This document shows, piece by piece, positions 14,964 to 24,942 of a stretch of DNA of 64,000 nucleotides (its first letter is position 1; each line of letters starts with the position of its first letter). The position numbers and the translations under genes are program-made. The DNA is from Shewanella hanedai (GTDB lineage: Bacteria > Pseudomonadota > Gammaproteobacteria > Enterobacterales > Shewanellaceae). The stretch lies in the NCBI RefSeq assembly GCF_007197645.1, contig NZ_VKGK01000001.1:310001-374000 (forward strand). Reading direction: 5' to 3'. The notes beneath the pieces are model-generated. The model ran no database searches. It saw only the letters and a program-made list of their open reading frames with translations, and was not told where the DNA came from.

Positions 14964-16694
14964 TCAGAAGAGTGTGACTCCCTGATTCTCAGACCAAGCC
15001 TTTTGGTGATACTGGTACAGTTGCATCGAGCCTATTCGATTTGCTTTGATGTTGTCTATCTCTTGATAGAAATTTCCTGGAAATTCGAAAGACCCTTTGA
15101 TAAGCCCAGGTGTTAACCAGTCATCTTCTATCGATAATTGTTCGATATCACTTAATCTTGTTTTAGCATCTTTACCTGATACCGTCGCAATACTCCAGCC
15201 CCACTCACCAAAGCTAGGCACATTATGATGATACTGGTTGACATCAAAACCTGCTAGCGCCAAGGTTTTCCCTACCGATATAAAGGCGTTAGGCGCGTGG
15301 TAAGGTGACGTTGACTGTACGGTTAGAGCACCGTCAGCACTTAAGAGTTCCTTTAACTTTTTATAAAAGAGATCGGAATAGAGTTTATTCAAGTCAGGAT
15401 GGCTAGGGTCGGGAAGATCGACAATGATAGTGTCGAACTTTTTACCGTCTCTTAGCAGATCATCTACCCCGTTAAAGGCGTCATCAACGACAACATTGAC
15501 CCTAGGCTCATTGAGTGCATCACCGTTTAATTTGAGTAAGGTTTGGCTTAAACGTGTTGGCATGTCGGCATCGTGAGAGGTGAAAAGCTCAAGCAAATCT
15601 TTATCAAGATCAATTAAGGTCACGGCTTTAGGGTTCCATTTAAAAACTTGCTTTAAGCCTAAGCCGTCACCGCCACCAATGATCAAAATATTATCATGGC
15701 GTGCACTTGCTTCCATTGTAGGGTGAACCAGAAAAGCATGGTAAATGTGCTCGTCTTCACTGGAAAATTGCAGTCTTCCATTGATATATAAAGAGTAAAC
15801 TGGCGCGATACCGTTGCCTCTTAAGCGCTCGGTAAAAGTGAGCTGTTGAAAACGCGTCGATTTAGCATAAATAACATTGTCTTTATAGAGCAAGTTATTA
15901 AAGTTCTGTTCCCAACTCGGCCCATGCCACGCTAGCAAGAGTAATATTGCTGAGGCGATAAAGTGTCCAACCAGTAGGATTTTGACGAAACGAATTCGAT
16001 CCCAAAAACGCCAAATAAAGATGAAACCAGCCAGTAGGTTAAAACTGGCTGTTAATGCCGCTGCCAACTGAATATCAATGGCGAGCATAAAGCTTACCCA
16101 GATGGCCGCACCTATACCTGCACCAACATAATCAGCGCCATAAATGGTACCTGCGTTATGCATTAAATGTTCGTCACACAGAGATTGGCGCACGCGGGCA
16201 ATAAGAGGGATCTCCATGCCGATCATTAAACCGAGTATCACGCCCCAAACATAGGGTAGATATTCGCTTAGATGCTGCATGAGGCCGATAAAGCCACCTT
16301 CAGGCAGTAGATCTGGCGGCAAGCCTAGCGTGCTGGCGATAATGAGGGGAAGTTGCTGACCAAAGCCAATAATGGCGGCGGTGATTAAGATTGCAAGTGA
16401 GCCACACAGGGCAACGCTGAGTTCAAGTATGGCAAAACCTGTATAGGCGCAGCGTATTTTTCGCGCGGCAAAAGCACCAACACCCATCGACACAATCATG
16501 AGGCCGATCATGGTGTAGATCGCGGCTTCCAAGGCGCCGAGAATACGTCCTGCATAGTGGGAAAGCAGGTATTCGTAGATTAACCCACATCCAGCAAGTA
16601 CAGCCATGATGCCAAGCAATAACGTGTCGTCAAACCAGCTTAGTTTTTTCTCTTTGGTGCTTCCAGCTAATGCTGGCTCGGTTACTTCACTCAC
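14964..16694 (-). CDS. Membrane-linked polyamine aminopropyltransferase-like protein
   Basis: The N-terminal ~220 residues form about seven membrane helices. The C-terminal half is a spermidine-synthase-type Rossmann domain with 'NILIIGGGDGLGLKQVFKWN', 'LIDLDKDLLELF', 'VVDDAF' and 'FDTIIVDLPDPSHPDL', which keep the decarboxy-SAM and catalytic aspartate positions. Such proteins transfer aminopropyl groups, but the membrane-fused type is not well characterised. I chose GTG 16694 ('VSEVTEPALAG') because the longer frame to 16757 would run through a terminator-like hairpin. It follows the DUF350 gene. Confidence 0.82.
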   Translation of the reverse strand: MSEVTEPALAGSTKEKKLSWFDDTLLLGIMAVLAGCGLIYEYLLSHYAGRILGALEAAIYTMIGLMIVSMGVGAFAARKIRCAYTGFAILELSVALCGSLAILITAAIIGFGQQLPLIIASTLGLPPDLLPEGGFIGLMQHLSEYLPYVWGVILGLMIGMEIPLIARVRQSLCDEHLMHNAGTIYGADYVGAGIGAAIWVSFMLAIDIQLAAALTASFNLLAGFIFIWRFWDRIRFVKILLVGHFIASAILLLLAWHGPSWEQNFNNLLYKDNVIYAKSTRFQQLTFTERLRGNGIAPVYSLYINGRLQFSSEDEHIYHAFLVHPTMEASARHDNILIIGGGDGLGLKQVFKWNPKAVTLIDLDKDLLELFTSHDADMPTRLSQTLLKLNGDALNEPRVNVVVDDAFNGVDDLLRDGKKFDTIIVDLPDPSHPDLNKLYSDLFYKKLKELLSADGALTVQSTSPYHAPNAFISVGKTLALAGFDVNQYHHNVPSFGEWGWSIATVSGKDAKTRLSDIEQLSIEDDWLTPGLIKGSFEFPGNFYQEIDNIKANRIGSMQLYQYHQKAWSENQGVTLF

Positions 16695-16734
16695 TGAATT
16701 CTCACGATTTACAATTTGAAGGAGGAATAAAGAA

Positions 16735-16755
16735 GAACGGCTCCAAGAGCCGTTC
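16735..16755 (-). terminator. Hairpin with T-rich tail between DUF350 gene and aminopropyltransferase gene
   Basis: GAACGGCTC (16735-16743) and GAGCCGTTC (16747-16755) form a perfect 9-bp stem with a 3-base loop, followed on the minus strand by TTCTTTATT. This looks like an intrinsic terminator or attenuator in the leader of the aminopropyltransferase gene. Confidence 0.6.
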
Positions 16756-16764
16756 ATTGATTGC

Positions 16765-16791
16765 TAATATTGCTAAACAGCAGCAATATTA
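16765..16791 (-). terminator. Second hairpin just after the DUF350 stop
   Basis: TAATATTGCT (16765-16774) and AGCAATATTA (16782-16791) pair perfectly over 10 bp with a 7-base loop, starting 9 bases after the DUF350 stop. It lacks a T tract and is followed by the stronger hairpin at 16735-16755. It may protect the upstream message from 3' decay. Confidence 0.4.
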
Positions 16792-16799
16792 AGGGGCTA

Positions 16800-17699
16800 T
16801 TAAGCCATTAGGCTGGTGAGGATTAAGGCAATCGCCACACTTAATGCCAGCTCAACGGTTGCAACACCGATGTTATTTTGTTGCTCAACTTCTTGGGCTA
16901 AATTGATGTTTGCCAGTACCACTTTCTTCACTATTTTAATCAGTACAGTCAGTGCGACTAGCATGATAATTGAGAAGGTTAACCAGCCGACTAAGTTAGC
17001 GAGGTAAGCTTCTGGATTATAGATAATGAAGTGGCTAGCGGCATTAAAACTCAATGCCATGGCAAGCATGTAGCCGCTGTGACGGATGGCTACGGCTTTA
17101 TGTTCCTGAACTAAAGCTGTTTGCATCGAAGCATTTTGATTGCGTTTAGCGTAGCGGAACTCGCGAAAACGCGTCAGCAATACGAGCATCAATTGAGAAA
17201 TGGCAAAAGCACTGAAGATGGCGATAAAGGTATTGAAAGTCAGATCTTCAGCCCACAGCAATACCGAGCGAATGATGATAGCGGTGGCTATCGCGGCACT
17301 GGCATCGACGATGGCGACTGAAATATTACCTTTGAGGATAAGCTCGTTTTTGTTGAACTCGTTAAGCGCAATTTTATCGTGCAGGTATCGACCTAGTTTG
17401 ATTAACACCAGACCGAACAAACCATAAGCCGTCATACCAATCGCTTCAACTAGATAGGAATGAGCTGCTTCCCCTGTAATGGCGCCAGTAAGGACAATAC
17501 CCAGTCCAGCAATTGCACCAGCGGTGCTAATGCCGAAGGCAAAGTTGTCTCTTTCAGAAAGCTCAACCCGACTGTCGACTTTAATGCTCCAACCCTGAAG
17601 GTAACGCATAAAGGTTAGTAGAATAATCGCTATGGTTAAGTCTATGGCCAGTATGATGACCAAGTCTTGCGTAATACCGAAGTTTTGAAATAATGTCAT
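16800..17699 (-). CDS. DUF350 family membrane protein (YjfL-like, double-length)
   Basis: A 299-aa integral membrane protein with about eight helices and two similar halves, as in longer DUF350 proteins ('AFGISTAGAIAGLGIVLTGA' in the first half; 'GYMLAMALSFNAASHFIIYN' in the second). Function unknown; DUF350 proteins accompany pspA-like genes and the aminopropyltransferase, suggesting one envelope-linked pathway. It lies 13 bases after the upstream lipoprotein gene, so they should share a transcript, and two hairpins follow it. Confidence 0.82.
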   Translation of the reverse strand: MTLFQNFGITQDLVIILAIDLTIAIILLTFMRYLQGWSIKVDSRVELSERDNFAFGISTAGAIAGLGIVLTGAITGEAAHSYLVEAIGMTAYGLFGLVLIKLGRYLHDKIALNEFNKNELILKGNISVAIVDASAAIATAIIIRSVLLWAEDLTFNTFIAIFSAFAISQLMLVLLTRFREFRYAKRNQNASMQTALVQEHKAVAIRHSGYMLAMALSFNAASHFIIYNPEAYLANLVGWLTFSIIMLVALTVLIKIVKKVVLANINLAQEVEQQNNIGVATVELALSVAIALILTSLMA

Positions 17700-17712
17700 G
17701 AGCGTTCCTTAT

Positions 17713-18672
17713 CTATTTTCCTCGGCGTACACCGCGAGTAGTACGACTGTTTGAGTTACGGAAGTTACTGTTCTTTGAGTAATTAGAACGGAACTTGCTG
17801 CCACTCTTACTACTGTTGCCTACTGAACTAGCTTTAGGTGCGCTAGTGCTTTGGCGGGATAAACTTGTCGAACCTGTACGCGTTTTGGCATAAGGGCTAT
17901 CGAATTTTTTACCCTGAGAATTAAACTGCTTCTTAGTTTTCTCAAACGTCTGTTTCTGGGCTGTAGCCTGTTTAGGTGAGGTATAGCGAGAACGACCAAC
18001 ATCATTGTAATAGCTATAATTTCTTCGGCTAGACCAGCGATCGTAACCAATAGGCCCACGCATCACATTAGAGAACATGGAATACATGCCATACCATGCC
18101 CAAAAAGACATGCCATTAGAACCCGTTTGCCAGCTGCCATAACCAGGGTTACCGACAAGTTGGCTGCCTGCACCGAGATCTTCAGCGCCATTGGCGAGTG
18201 CCGCCGCTTCACGACTAATCGAGTTTACTCGGCCTAAAGCACCTTTAGACATGTCGGCAACCACGTTGAGTGGATCCGATAGCATATCGTTGTACAGACT
18301 AGGGTCTGCTGCTTGGTAGATATTTTCAGCTTCAGCTAACTGTTGATCCAAGTCGACATAGTTTTTGGCATCTCCTAGTTCTTTATAGCGGCGAACCAAG
18401 GATGTATACATAGGTCCTTTAGTGGTTCCATCTTTCGCTAGTTCATTGAGTAGTGGTACCAGATCCGGTTGCTGCTTAATCAATACACTTGTGTACTGCT
18501 TAAGCAAAGTCGCGTTTCGGATCTGACCGTTATCCAGCATTTTTCCTAGGGTATCGATTCTCTGGCCGGCTAATTGCTGAAACTGAGCAATTCGATCAGG
18601 CCTGTCATCACCACAACCTACTAAGGTTAATAGCAATGTTAGTGTGAGAACACGTATAAGCATCGCTGCCAT
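17713..18672 (-). CDS. Lipoprotein with serine-rich C-terminus, first gene of DUF350 operon
   Basis: A 319-aa protein with a lipobox signal ('LTLLLTLVGCGDDRPDRIAQ', Cys ~20), so it should be a membrane-anchored lipoprotein. A helical region (residues ~25-130) is followed by a Gly/Trp/Tyr-rich centre ('GMSFWAWYGMYSMFSNV') and a long basic Ser/Thr/Asn-rich low-complexity tail ending 'TTRGVRRGK'. I do not recognise a defined enzyme; the tail recalls YjfM-like partners of DUF350. GGAGAAAAC before ATG 18672 supports the start. The palindrome at 18854 lies upstream. Confidence 0.7.
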   Translation of the reverse strand: MAAMLIRVLTLTLLLTLVGCGDDRPDRIAQFQQLAGQRIDTLGKMLDNGQIRNATLLKQYTSVLIKQQPDLVPLLNELAKDGTTKGPMYTSLVRRYKELGDAKNYVDLDQQLAEAENIYQAADPSLYNDMLSDPLNVVADMSKGALGRVNSISREAAALANGAEDLGAGSQLVGNPGYGSWQTGSNGMSFWAWYGMYSMFSNVMRGPIGYDRWSSRRNYSYYNDVGRSRYTSPKQATAQKQTFEKTKKQFNSQGKKFDSPYAKTRTGSTSLSRQSTSAPKASSVGNSSKSGSKFRSNYSKNSNFRNSNSRTTRGVRRGK

Positions 18673-18851
18673 GTTTTCTCCATTTTTAGGGTAGAGGCTA
18701 AATGAATTTTTCTAGCTATCTATTTCATAACTTAAAACATTTGGAATTAAGTTATAGTAACCTCTAGATTGAATGAAAAAGTAATCTTTTTTTATTTAAC
18801 TTGTGTCAGGCGGCTCAAAAAGCCAAGACAGTTTACATTTTGGTTACCACC

Positions 18852-18868
18852 AAGACATATTATGTCTT
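18852..18868. promoter_or_regulatory. Third copy of the GACATAWTATGTC palindrome, extended to 17 bp
   Basis: AAGACATATTATGTCTT is a perfect 17-bp palindrome in the divergent region between the lipoprotein operon and glnE. Its core matches the two sites at the yjfI promoter exactly apart from the central A/T. It most likely controls the lipoprotein-DUF350-aminopropyltransferase operon, tying the two operons into one regulon; an effect on glnE cannot be excluded. Confidence 0.6.
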
Positions 18869-18915
18869 AAATGATAATAAGTCGATTGCCATAATTGTTA
18901 GGGATTATTATTACC

Positions 18916-21783
18916 ATGGAAAATATCAGTAACAAGCCATTATCTGCCATTATTTCAGACGTTGCAGATCGTTACTGGCAACGCATGAATGAAGCATGGC
19001 CTGAACTTGCTAATGAATTAACTGAAGATCAAGCCCAAGAACTATATCGAATCATGGGCTTGAGTGATTTTATTGCGGAGCAGTTATGCCGTCACCCAGA
19101 TTGGGTTCTCCCCCTTTTTAATGGCGAACTTGAAAACCTTTCAAGGCAGGAGTTCGACAAAGATCTGCACGAATTATTGAGTGACTCTTCGGGTGAAGAT
19201 GAAGTTAAAGCGCTTTTAAGACGTTATCGCAATCGGCAGATGGTTCGCTTAGCTTGGCGAGATTTTTTCAGTTACACCTCTTTAGAAAACTCTTTGCTCG
19301 ATCTATCTGCACTGGCCGAAGCGTTGATTATCTCTGCTCGTGACTGGCTTTATATCCAAATGTGTAAGCAGTATGGCACTCCGATTGATGCAGAGGGAAA
19401 TCCTCAACCTCTTATTATTCTGGGAATGGGAAAGCTGGGGGGAAGAGAGCTGAACTTCTCCTCAGATATCGATCTTATTTTTACTTTTCCTGAGCACGGA
19501 GAGACACAAGGCGCCCGTCGTGCCATTGATAATCAACAGTTCTTCATCCGTATGGGGCAACGCTTAGTTAATTTATTACATCAAGTGACGGTGGATGGAT
19601 TTGTCTATCGTGTCGATATGCGTCTTCGCCCTTATGGTGATAGTGGCCCTTTAGTTGTCAGTTTCAGTGGTCTTGAAGATTACTACCAAGAGCAGGGAAG
19701 AGACTGGGAACGTTATGCCATGGTGAAAGCGAGGGCGCTTGGTCCTTGGACAGCCCATTCTGATGAGCTTCACTCTATGCTACGACCATTTGTTTATCGT
19801 CGTTATATCGATTTCTCAGCGATTGAATCTTTACGGAAAATGAAACAACTCATTACCCAAGAGGTGAGGCGTCGAAAACTGACCGACAACATTAAGTTGG
19901 GAGCGGGGGGAATTCGTGAAGTTGAATTTGTTGTTCAAAGTTTTCAGTTGATTCGTGGTGGGCAAGAGCCTGCATTGCGTCAACAAAGTTTGTTTGCGGC
20001 AATCGATACTTTATATAATTTAGGCCAGTTAGAGTACCTGGCTGTCGATGAGCTTAAGCAGAGTTATGTATTGTTAAGGCGAGTTGAAAATTTGCTGCAG
20101 GGGATCGGCGACCAACAAACACAAACCTTGCCGGATGATGGCTTAAATTGGTATCGCTTATGTCACTGTATGGGAATGGCATCAGAAGCTGAGCTGCGTA
20201 CTCATATTGAATCTTCAATGAGTAAGATCCATCGTCATTTTCTCGATACTGTTGGTGGTCGGATTGAGGATGAAACTGCTGATTTGTGGACTCAACAATT
20301 GTGGATAGCCTACGAAGATGATGATGCACAAACACTGATTAAAGAGCAGATGATTGAAGACCCTGCGCTTTGGCCGCTGTTGAAGTCGTGGCGTGAGACC
20401 GTCACAAATCGAAGTATTGGACCTAGGGGACGAGATACATTAGACAAGTTGATGCCTTGGTTGTTGAATGAATTAACTAATTTAGAATCTCCTTCAAGTG
20501 CTTTAGCTTCAGTGACTAAAGTGATCGATCAAATCCTAACTCGTACAACTTACCTCGAGTTGCTTTATGAGAATCCTGGTGCGCGGCAGCAACTTGTGAG
20601 CCTGTGTTGTGCCAGTCCTTGGATTGCGAGTCAGCTTGCTAAGTTTCCGATGTTACTTGATGAGCTTATTGATCCTTCTCAGCTCTACGACACCACCTCA
20701 TTGGATGATTATGGCAGTGAGTTACGCCAATATTTACTGCGTGTTCCTGAGGAAGATATGGAGCAGCAGATGGAAGCCTTGCGACAATTTAAGTTATCCC
20801 AACAGCTTAAAATCGCCGCTGCAGACGTGACTGGAGTCTTACCTGTGTGTCAGGTGAGTGATCATCTTACCTTTTTAGCTGAAGCTATTATTGAGCAGGT
20901 TGTGATGCAAGCGTGGCAACAGGTGAGCAAGCGTCACGGAACCCCTGCATATTTAGCAGAAGGGGTGACAGGTTTTGCGGTCATTGGTTATGGCAAAGCG
21001 GGTGGGATAGAGTTAGGTTACAGCTCAGATCTTGATCTGGTGTTCTTGCATAACTTTTCTCGTGAAAAATACCCAGAACAAGGTGAAACAAATGGGGATC
21101 GTCCTATAGAGGTTGGACATTTTTACCTCAAGTTGGCCCAAAGAATCCTCCACCTTTTCTCAACTCGTACCACATCTGGCGAACTCTATGAAGTGGACAT
21201 GCGCTTACGTCCATCAGGCTCCTCAGGCTTGTTGGTGAGTGAAATCGAGTATTTCGGACAATATCAGCGTGAAGAAGCTTGGACGTGGGAGCACCAAGCC
21301 TTAGTTCGTGCTCGATTTATGTTTGGCAGTAATGCGCTGTCCAGCCGGTTTAGCGAGCTAAGAACTCAGGTCTTAGAGTTGCCAAGAGAGAGAGCTAAGC
21401 TGGCAAAAGAGGTGAGAGATATGCGCACTAAGATGCGATCTCACTTGTTAAAGGTAAAGTCCGGTTTGTTTGATTTAAAGCAAAGTGCAGGGGGAATTGC
21501 CGATATTGAATTTATTGCTCAATATTTAGTGTTAGCAAATACCCATGAGCATAAGGAGCTATCGACGTGGTCTGATAACCTTCGAATCTTTGGAACCTTA
21601 GGTGAGTTAACTCTTTTATCCAATGCTGATGCTGAAGCCTTAATACGAGCATACCTGTTTCTACGTGATGAGAGCCACAGGCTGACATTGCAGCAGAAAC
21701 CGAGTGAACTGCCTGTAGAACTCGTTGAAGAACATGCTAACCGGGTGATGGAGATTTATCAGAACACGTTAATGCAAGATTGA
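18916..21783 (+). CDS. glnE: Bifunctional glutamine synthetase adenylyltransferase/deadenylase
   Basis: GlnE adds and removes AMP on glutamine synthetase in response to PII and glutamine. The 955-aa protein has two nucleotidyltransferase domains: deadenylase '[20 protein letters not shown]' (~residue 172) and adenylyltransferase '[20 protein letters not shown]' (~residue 690), each with the metal-binding D-x-D and followed by a helical PII-type domain ('[11 protein letters not shown]' and '[13 protein letters not shown]'). Length is canonical. I prefer ATG 18916 over the upstream TTG 18895. It is a housekeeping gene and a good marker of the native chromosome. Confidence 0.97.
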   Translation: MENISNKPLSAIISDVADRYWQRMNEAWPELANELTEDQAQELYRIMGLSDFIAEQLCRHPDWVLPLFNGELENLSRQEFDKDLHELLSDSSGEDEVKALLRRYRNRQMVRLAWRDFFSYTSLENSLLDLSALAEALIISARDWLYIQMCKQYGTPIDAEGNPQPLIILGMGKLGGRELNFSSDIDLIFTFPEHGETQGARRAIDNQQFFIRMGQRLVNLLHQVTVDGFVYRVDMRLRPYGDSGPLVVSFSGLEDYYQEQGRDWERYAMVKARALGPWTAHSDELHSMLRPFVYRRYIDFSAIESLRKMKQLITQEVRRRKLTDNIKLGAGGIREVEFVVQSFQLIRGGQEPALRQQSLFAAIDTLYNLGQLEYLAVDELKQSYVLLRRVENLLQGIGDQQTQTLPDDGLNWYRLCHCMGMASEAELRTHIESSMSKIHRHFLDTVGGRIEDETADLWTQQLWIAYEDDDAQTLIKEQMIEDPALWPLLKSWRETVTNRSIGPRGRDTLDKLMPWLLNELTNLESPSSALASVTKVIDQILTRTTYLELLYENPGARQQLVSLCCASPWIASQLAKFPMLLDELIDPSQLYDTTSLDDYGSELRQYLLRVPEEDMEQQMEALRQFKLSQQLKIAAADVTGVLPVCQVSDHLTFLAEAIIEQVVMQAWQQVSKRHGTPAYLAEGVTGFAVIGYGKAGGIELGYSSDLDLVFLHNFSREKYPEQGETNGDRPIEVGHFYLKLAQRILHLFSTRTTSGELYEVDMRLRPSGSSGLLVSEIEYFGQYQREEAWTWEHQALVRARFMFGSNALSSRFSELRTQVLELPRERAKLAKEVRDMRTKMRSHLLKVKSGLFDLKQSAGGIADIEFIAQYLVLANTHEHKELSTWSDNLRIFGTLGELTLLSNADAEALIRAYLFLRDESHRLTLQQKPSELPVELVEEHANRVMEIYQNTLMQD

Positions 21784-21832
21784 AAATCAAGCCGAGTTTA
21801 GTGTGATTGCTGTTGTGATGTTATAAATATGG

Positions 21833-21847
21833 TTTGCATTATGCAAA
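21833..21847. repeat. 15-bp palindrome TTTGCATTATGCAAA in glnE-downstream spacer
   Basis: TTTGCAT-T-ATGCAAA is a perfect dyad 50 bases past glnE and ~119 bases before the next ATG. It could be an operator for the following outer-membrane-type gene, or the stem of a weak terminator followed by A-rich sequence. There is no direct support for either. Confidence 0.3.
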
Positions 21848-21965
21848 AAACGGGATGCTTTTGGAGGGCTAGTATACCGTAAGATGTTGAATATTTAATG
21901 GGTGTTATGGTTGGCTCGACTATTGCCTTGTACTTAGTACATCTGCTTTAGTCTTGGAGTTGCCC

Positions 21966-22708
21966 ATGAAACCCATTTCAAATTGCGCCTACTGTGGAGT
22001 TGTTGCTCCAGATCGCATGACTTTATGTATTCCTTCTCTTCCTTTGGTGGAAGCACACGCCCCGTACTCAATTCTTAAACCAGTCAAAAAAAGAGCGTCG
22101 TTTCCTGTTTTATGGGGAGTTATCTTAGGTTGCTTAATGGTGTGTAACAGCGCCCAAGCTGACGATGTCAGATTGAAACTAAGAGATTACTATCTTCAAC
22201 AGTTGGCTGAAAGTGATAACCAAACGCTTGATGAAAATAGAGTCGATAGTGGGGTAGGGTTTAGGGTCAAGGGAGAGGCTAATCAATTTGAGATAGGTTA
22301 TACAAGTCAGTCAAACTGGCAAGTGGGCTTTGAGCAACTTGTGCTGGGTGGACAAAACGCACTATTCACTGAGGTGGTCAGTTTGGATTCCGATCTTCAG
22401 GAGAGTTTTACTCAAGCTGTAGAGCAATACTCTGGCTGGGGAGCTAAATTAGGGTACCGTTATGTGTTGGAAGGCAACCTCTCATATTCCATTCATGTTG
22501 GTGGATTTAACTGGGAGCAGGTTACTTTTAACTCCAGTGAAGAGCAAAAACAAGCTGGGATTGGTGAAACTGGGATCTCTCCTTATGTTGGTGTCGGAGT
22601 GGAATACAGGCTCAGTGAGCAGGCTAGTTGGAGCCTAAATTGGCAGCAGTTGAACTGAGAGATAATAGTTTTGATGATCTCGCTGTCACGCTTGCTTACC
22701 GATTTTAA
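21966..22708 (+). pseudogene. Outer-membrane beta-barrel-type protein, frameshifted near the 3' end
   Basis: The frame from ATG 21966 (GGAG upstream) runs to TGA 22656-22658. It encodes a late signal-like segment ('PVLWGVILGCLMVCNSAQAD', residues ~47-66) and amphipathic beta strands ('GWGAKLGYRYVLEGNLSYSI', 'GISPYVGVGVEYRLS'), typical of a small porin-like barrel. In the -1 frame the sequence continues 'ELRDNSFDDLAVTLAYRF' and stops at 22706-22708; that is the normal last barrel strand with terminal Phe. One missing base near 22652 would explain this. The N-terminus also has an odd CAYC pair. It may be a real mutation or a sequencing error. Confidence 0.65.
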
Positions 22709-22812
22709 CGTGATGTCATACAGTGATACGATTTGTTTCAGATATTCATACGCTTAAGATTTTACTGTATGGCGTTTTGGATTATATTGGTAGCTTGGTA
22801 TTCGCTTAGGAA

Positions 22813-23184
22813 ATGAAAATGATGGTTGGAAATATTGGCACGGCAGTTTTGCTGAATGATCCTAGTCATCTCATGTCACCTCCGGCTAAAAGTGCTGAGG
22901 TGGTATCACCTAAACCCGCAAACATGGTTTCAACCAAGGTGGAGTTATCTCCTGCTGGAATCAGTCTCAGTCAAAAAGAGGCGAGCGGAGTTCAAGCGGG
23001 AAATCAATTAATCTCAAAGCAGGGCGACACCGAAAAATCCGATGGGATCAAATCTTTCGCATATGGTGCTTTAGGTATGGATCATCCTGACAAGGTTGGT
23101 GAAGAGGAGGATGATTCCTATACAGCTGGCCAATTCTTAAAAGCGGCTGCGACAGTGGGGAGTGTTATTGCCCTGTTTATTTAA
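22813..23184 (+). CDS. Small hypothetical protein with C-terminal hydrophobic segment
   Basis: Not recognised. The 123-aa product is polar, Ser/Pro/Lys-rich for ~100 residues ('KVELSPAGISLSQKEASG') and ends with a hydrophobic stretch 'FLKAAATVGSVIALFI' that could be a membrane tail or a packing helix. AGGAA lies before ATG 22813. It stands alone between two unrelated genes. The internal 'VELSPAGISLSQ' phrase recalls the secreted-type motif seen in anti-sigma/structural small proteins, but I draw no conclusion. Confidence 0.55.
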   Translation: MKMMVGNIGTAVLLNDPSHLMSPPAKSAEVVSPKPANMVSTKVELSPAGISLSQKEASGVQAGNQLISKQGDTEKSDGIKSFAYGALGMDHPDKVGEEEDDSYTAGQFLKAAATVGSVIALFI

Positions 23185-23334
23185 TGTATTCTCTATTTAG
23201 TCTCTATTTTTACCTGTTAATTATCCTTTTTATCTCGATTCGAACTTTAAAGTTAACCATTTAAGCTTTGGTGGCTTGTCCTCATTATTTCTGTTTGCTA
23301 ATAATAATTTTTTAAACTTGTTGATGAAATCATT

Positions 23335-24066
23335 ATGAGTGGAATCAAATTTTTTATTGCGTTAATTCTAGCGAGTCTCTGTGGTGCTTTCCTTTTCAAC
23401 TTAACGGTAGAATCTGGTGTATTCAGTGACGATAGTGCTAAGAGTCATTCAGATAAGCAGCCTAGCTTTACAAGGTCTGAACGGATAGAAAGAGATACAG
23501 AATCTTCAGCTGTGCCTAAGAGGAGCCTTAGGGAGCAGAGAGAAATTGATAAAGCGAATATTGCCGATCTTGAGTCTCGATTGGAACAGATGACAAATGA
23601 GGTAGGCAGACTTAATGCACTAGTAGAGACAAAGTCTGTGATCATAGAGGAGTTAACTGCTGAGTTGAAAGTGGGTTTGACTGAATATGCGAAATCTCAC
23701 ATGGAGAAGCAGTTAGAAGAGAAATTAAAGACACAGCTTGTAGAGCTGCCAGGGGCAACCTCACCTGAAGGGATTAAAAAATTAATTGAAACAGAGCGTA
23801 GAGATGAGCAGTGGGCCTATGATGTCGAGACACAGCTTGCTGATTTTATTCAAATGTCAGAGGCCAGTGATGAGCTCACTGTAGAAGAGATTAATTGTCG
23901 AAGTCAAAGCTGCAAATTTAGCTTTACTCATAATGACTCGTTCGTGGGTTGGGATCAGTTTAAAGGTGCACTTGATGCACAGGAGTGGTGGACGTTTAAG
24001 ACTACAATTGTTTTCAAAACGTCGAACAATATAGAGGTATTGGTAACCAATACAAACCCTAAGTAA
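23335..24066 (+). CDS. Inner-membrane-anchored coiled-coil hypothetical protein
   Basis: Not recognised. The 243-aa protein has one N-terminal membrane helix (residues ~4-24), a charged linker, a clear coiled coil ('IADLESRLEQMTNEVGRLNA', residues ~75-125) and a compact C-terminal domain with a possible disulfide ('INCRSQSCKFSF'), so the bulk is probably periplasmic. It converges on the FetB gene with only 5 bases between the stops. Confidence 0.6.
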   Translation: MSGIKFFIALILASLCGAFLFNLTVESGVFSDDSAKSHSDKQPSFTRSERIERDTESSAVPKRSLREQREIDKANIADLESRLEQMTNEVGRLNALVETKSVIIEELTAELKVGLTEYAKSHMEKQLEEKLKTQLVELPGATSPEGIKKLIETERRDEQWAYDVETQLADFIQMSEASDELTVEEINCRSQSCKFSFTHNDSFVGWDQFKGALDAQEWWTFKTTIVFKTSNNIEVLVTNTNPK

Positions 24067-24071
24067 GTCCC

Positions 24072-24869
24072 TTAGAGTTGAGTCGTTTTTATCTTTATAA
24101 AGCCTGTGTGAGTGATGCTTCGCTTAATTGATAATATTAATGAAGTGGTGACAGAGAGACTCAAGGCCACAAAAATAGCGACGAGAATAATGAGCTGATA
24201 TTTCACTGCTAACATCGGATCGCTCCCTCCTAAAATTTGCCCTGTCATCATTCCTGGTAAGGTCACCAACCCCATGCTGGTCAAAGAGGCTAATATGGGC
24301 GCTAAAGACTGAGACAATGCAGATTGCAAGAAAGGAAAAGCGGCTTGATAAGGTTGTGCGCCCAGTGCTAGAGCTCCCTCATACTCCATCTTTTTTTCAT
24401 CAAAAGCTGTAAATAATCGCTGCAGGGCAACAATATTACCGCTTAAAGAGTTTCCCAATAACATGCCAGCAAGTGGGATGAGATATTGAGCGCTATACAG
24501 AGGCTGGGGTTGAAGTAGTAGCAAAAGTAAAATGAACATCAGGGGGATAACCCCGATGATAAGGCCTGACAATACCGGGAGGTAGAGAACTCGCCTTGGG
24601 AGTTTTGCACCAGTGACAATGGCACTAGTCCCGATGAGAACCATTACGCTTAACCATAAGATATTGATCAGTAAACTGTCGAGAGAGAAAAGAAACTCCA
24701 GATAGAGACCAACCAAAATGAGCTGACAGATCATACGGGTGACAGAAATGGATATTTCGCGGCCCAGATGCAGCTTTAACTTAAGGTTTATCGCTAAAGG
24801 GACTATCAGCACTGACATAAAGACAGCGAGCTGCCACCAGGCAATATCAATACTCGATCCCATTGTCAT
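24072..24869 (-). CDS. fetB: FetB/UPF0014-type ABC permease
   Basis: FetB is the permease of a putative iron-export ABC system in E. coli (FetAB). This 265-aa protein has ~7 membrane helices and family blocks 'LIPLAGMLLGNSLSGNIVAL', 'YEGALALGAQPYQAAFPFLQ' and 'LPGMMTGQILGGSDPMLAVK'. In most genomes the ATPase fetA is the adjacent upstream gene; here the upstream neighbour is a chemoreceptor and no ATPase is present, so the partner is elsewhere or lost. The gene name follows family membership and the substrate is unproven. Confidence 0.85.
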   Translation of the reverse strand: MTMGSSIDIAWWQLAVFMSVLIVPLAINLKLKLHLGREISISVTRMICQLILVGLYLEFLFSLDSLLINILWLSVMVLIGTSAIVTGAKLPRRVLYLPVLSGLIIGVIPLMFILLLLLLQPQPLYSAQYLIPLAGMLLGNSLSGNIVALQRLFTAFDEKKMEYEGALALGAQPYQAAFPFLQSALSQSLAPILASLTSMGLVTLPGMMTGQILGGSDPMLAVKYQLIILVAIFVALSLSVTTSLILSIKRSITHTGFIKIKTTQL

Positions 24870-24942
24870 TTCTGCTCTTAATTGTCTCCAGAAGAAGACT
24901 GGAATTTTATGCGTAATTCATAAGCAGGTCAAAACCTTATCC

